A stretch of DNA of 64,000 nt. Source: Clostridia bacterium. Lineage in GTDB: Bacteria; Bacillota; Clostridia; Lachnospirales; Cellulosilyticaceae. The notes under the pieces are model-generated. The model worked only from the letters and a program-made list of their open reading frames with translations, was not told the origin of the DNA and made no database searches. The stretch is from positions 82,040 through 146,039 of the forward strand of contig JARBUI010000007.1 in NCBI GenBank assembly GCA_029239755.1, read 5' to 3'. The position numbers and the translations under genes are program-made. Positions within the stretch are counted from its first letter, which is position 1; every line of letters begins with the position of its first letter. This document shows, piece by piece, positions 63,903-64,000 of this stretch.

Positions 63903-64000
63903 TTACATCATACCCATGCCACCCATGCCGCCCATTCCTCCTGCTGGCATAGCTGGTTCATTTGATTTAATATCTGCTACAATACACTCTGTTGTTAAGA
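63903..64000 (-). CDS. groL: Chaperonin GroEL, C-terminal end only (truncated by window end)
   Basis: Minus-strand translation LTTECIVADIKSNEPAMPAGGMGGMGGMGMM*, canonical GroEL tail. Confidence 0.97.
   Translation of the reverse strand, partial: LTTECIVADIKSNEPAMPAGGMGGMGGMGMM

Overview
AT-rich, low-GC Firmicutes-type chromosome segment, probably from a plant-polysaccharide-degrading Clostridia/Lachnospirales organism (inference from gene content and codon bias). Most genes are on the minus strand. Main blocks: (1) the end of a radical-SAM DNA repair/modification gene plus its TIGR03915-type partner (1-1553); (2) a ~12 kb arabinan/arabinoxylan utilisation operon with two GH43, two GH51, a sugar ABC transporter and an embedded chemoreceptor (3167-14944), followed by an ArsR-type regulator with a large C-terminal domain (15459-16367); (3) an ECF sigma / RsgI-like anti-sigma / stalk-protein locus with an internal 270-bp duplication (19447-22428); (4) an amino-acid/dipeptide block (aspA, M20 dipeptidase, YfcC carrier, 7TMR-DISM kinase with SARP-like regulator; 25775-33239); (5) a ~13 kb segment (35327-48330) encoding a giant SLH-anchored GH30+GH43 protein, an ABC transporter and a YesM/YesN-type two-component system. 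This segment is bounded by imperfect 62-bp direct repeats of the 3' end of guaA, the signature of an integrative island in guaA, with a RhuM-like remnant and no visible integrase; (6) guaA, guaB, uppP; (7) a TolC/HlyD/two-permease/TetR efflux operon with no ATPase gene, whose promoter is bracketed by two 13-bp palindromes; (8) four MCPs in total, one with a 9-bp minisatellite in place of a normal start; (9) the 3' end of groL at the right edge. Strongest candidates for a second look are the guaA-bounded arabinogalactan island, the ArsR-fusion regulator with its matching operator-like sites, and the TetR operator pair. All family assignments come from reading the translations; no database searches were run.
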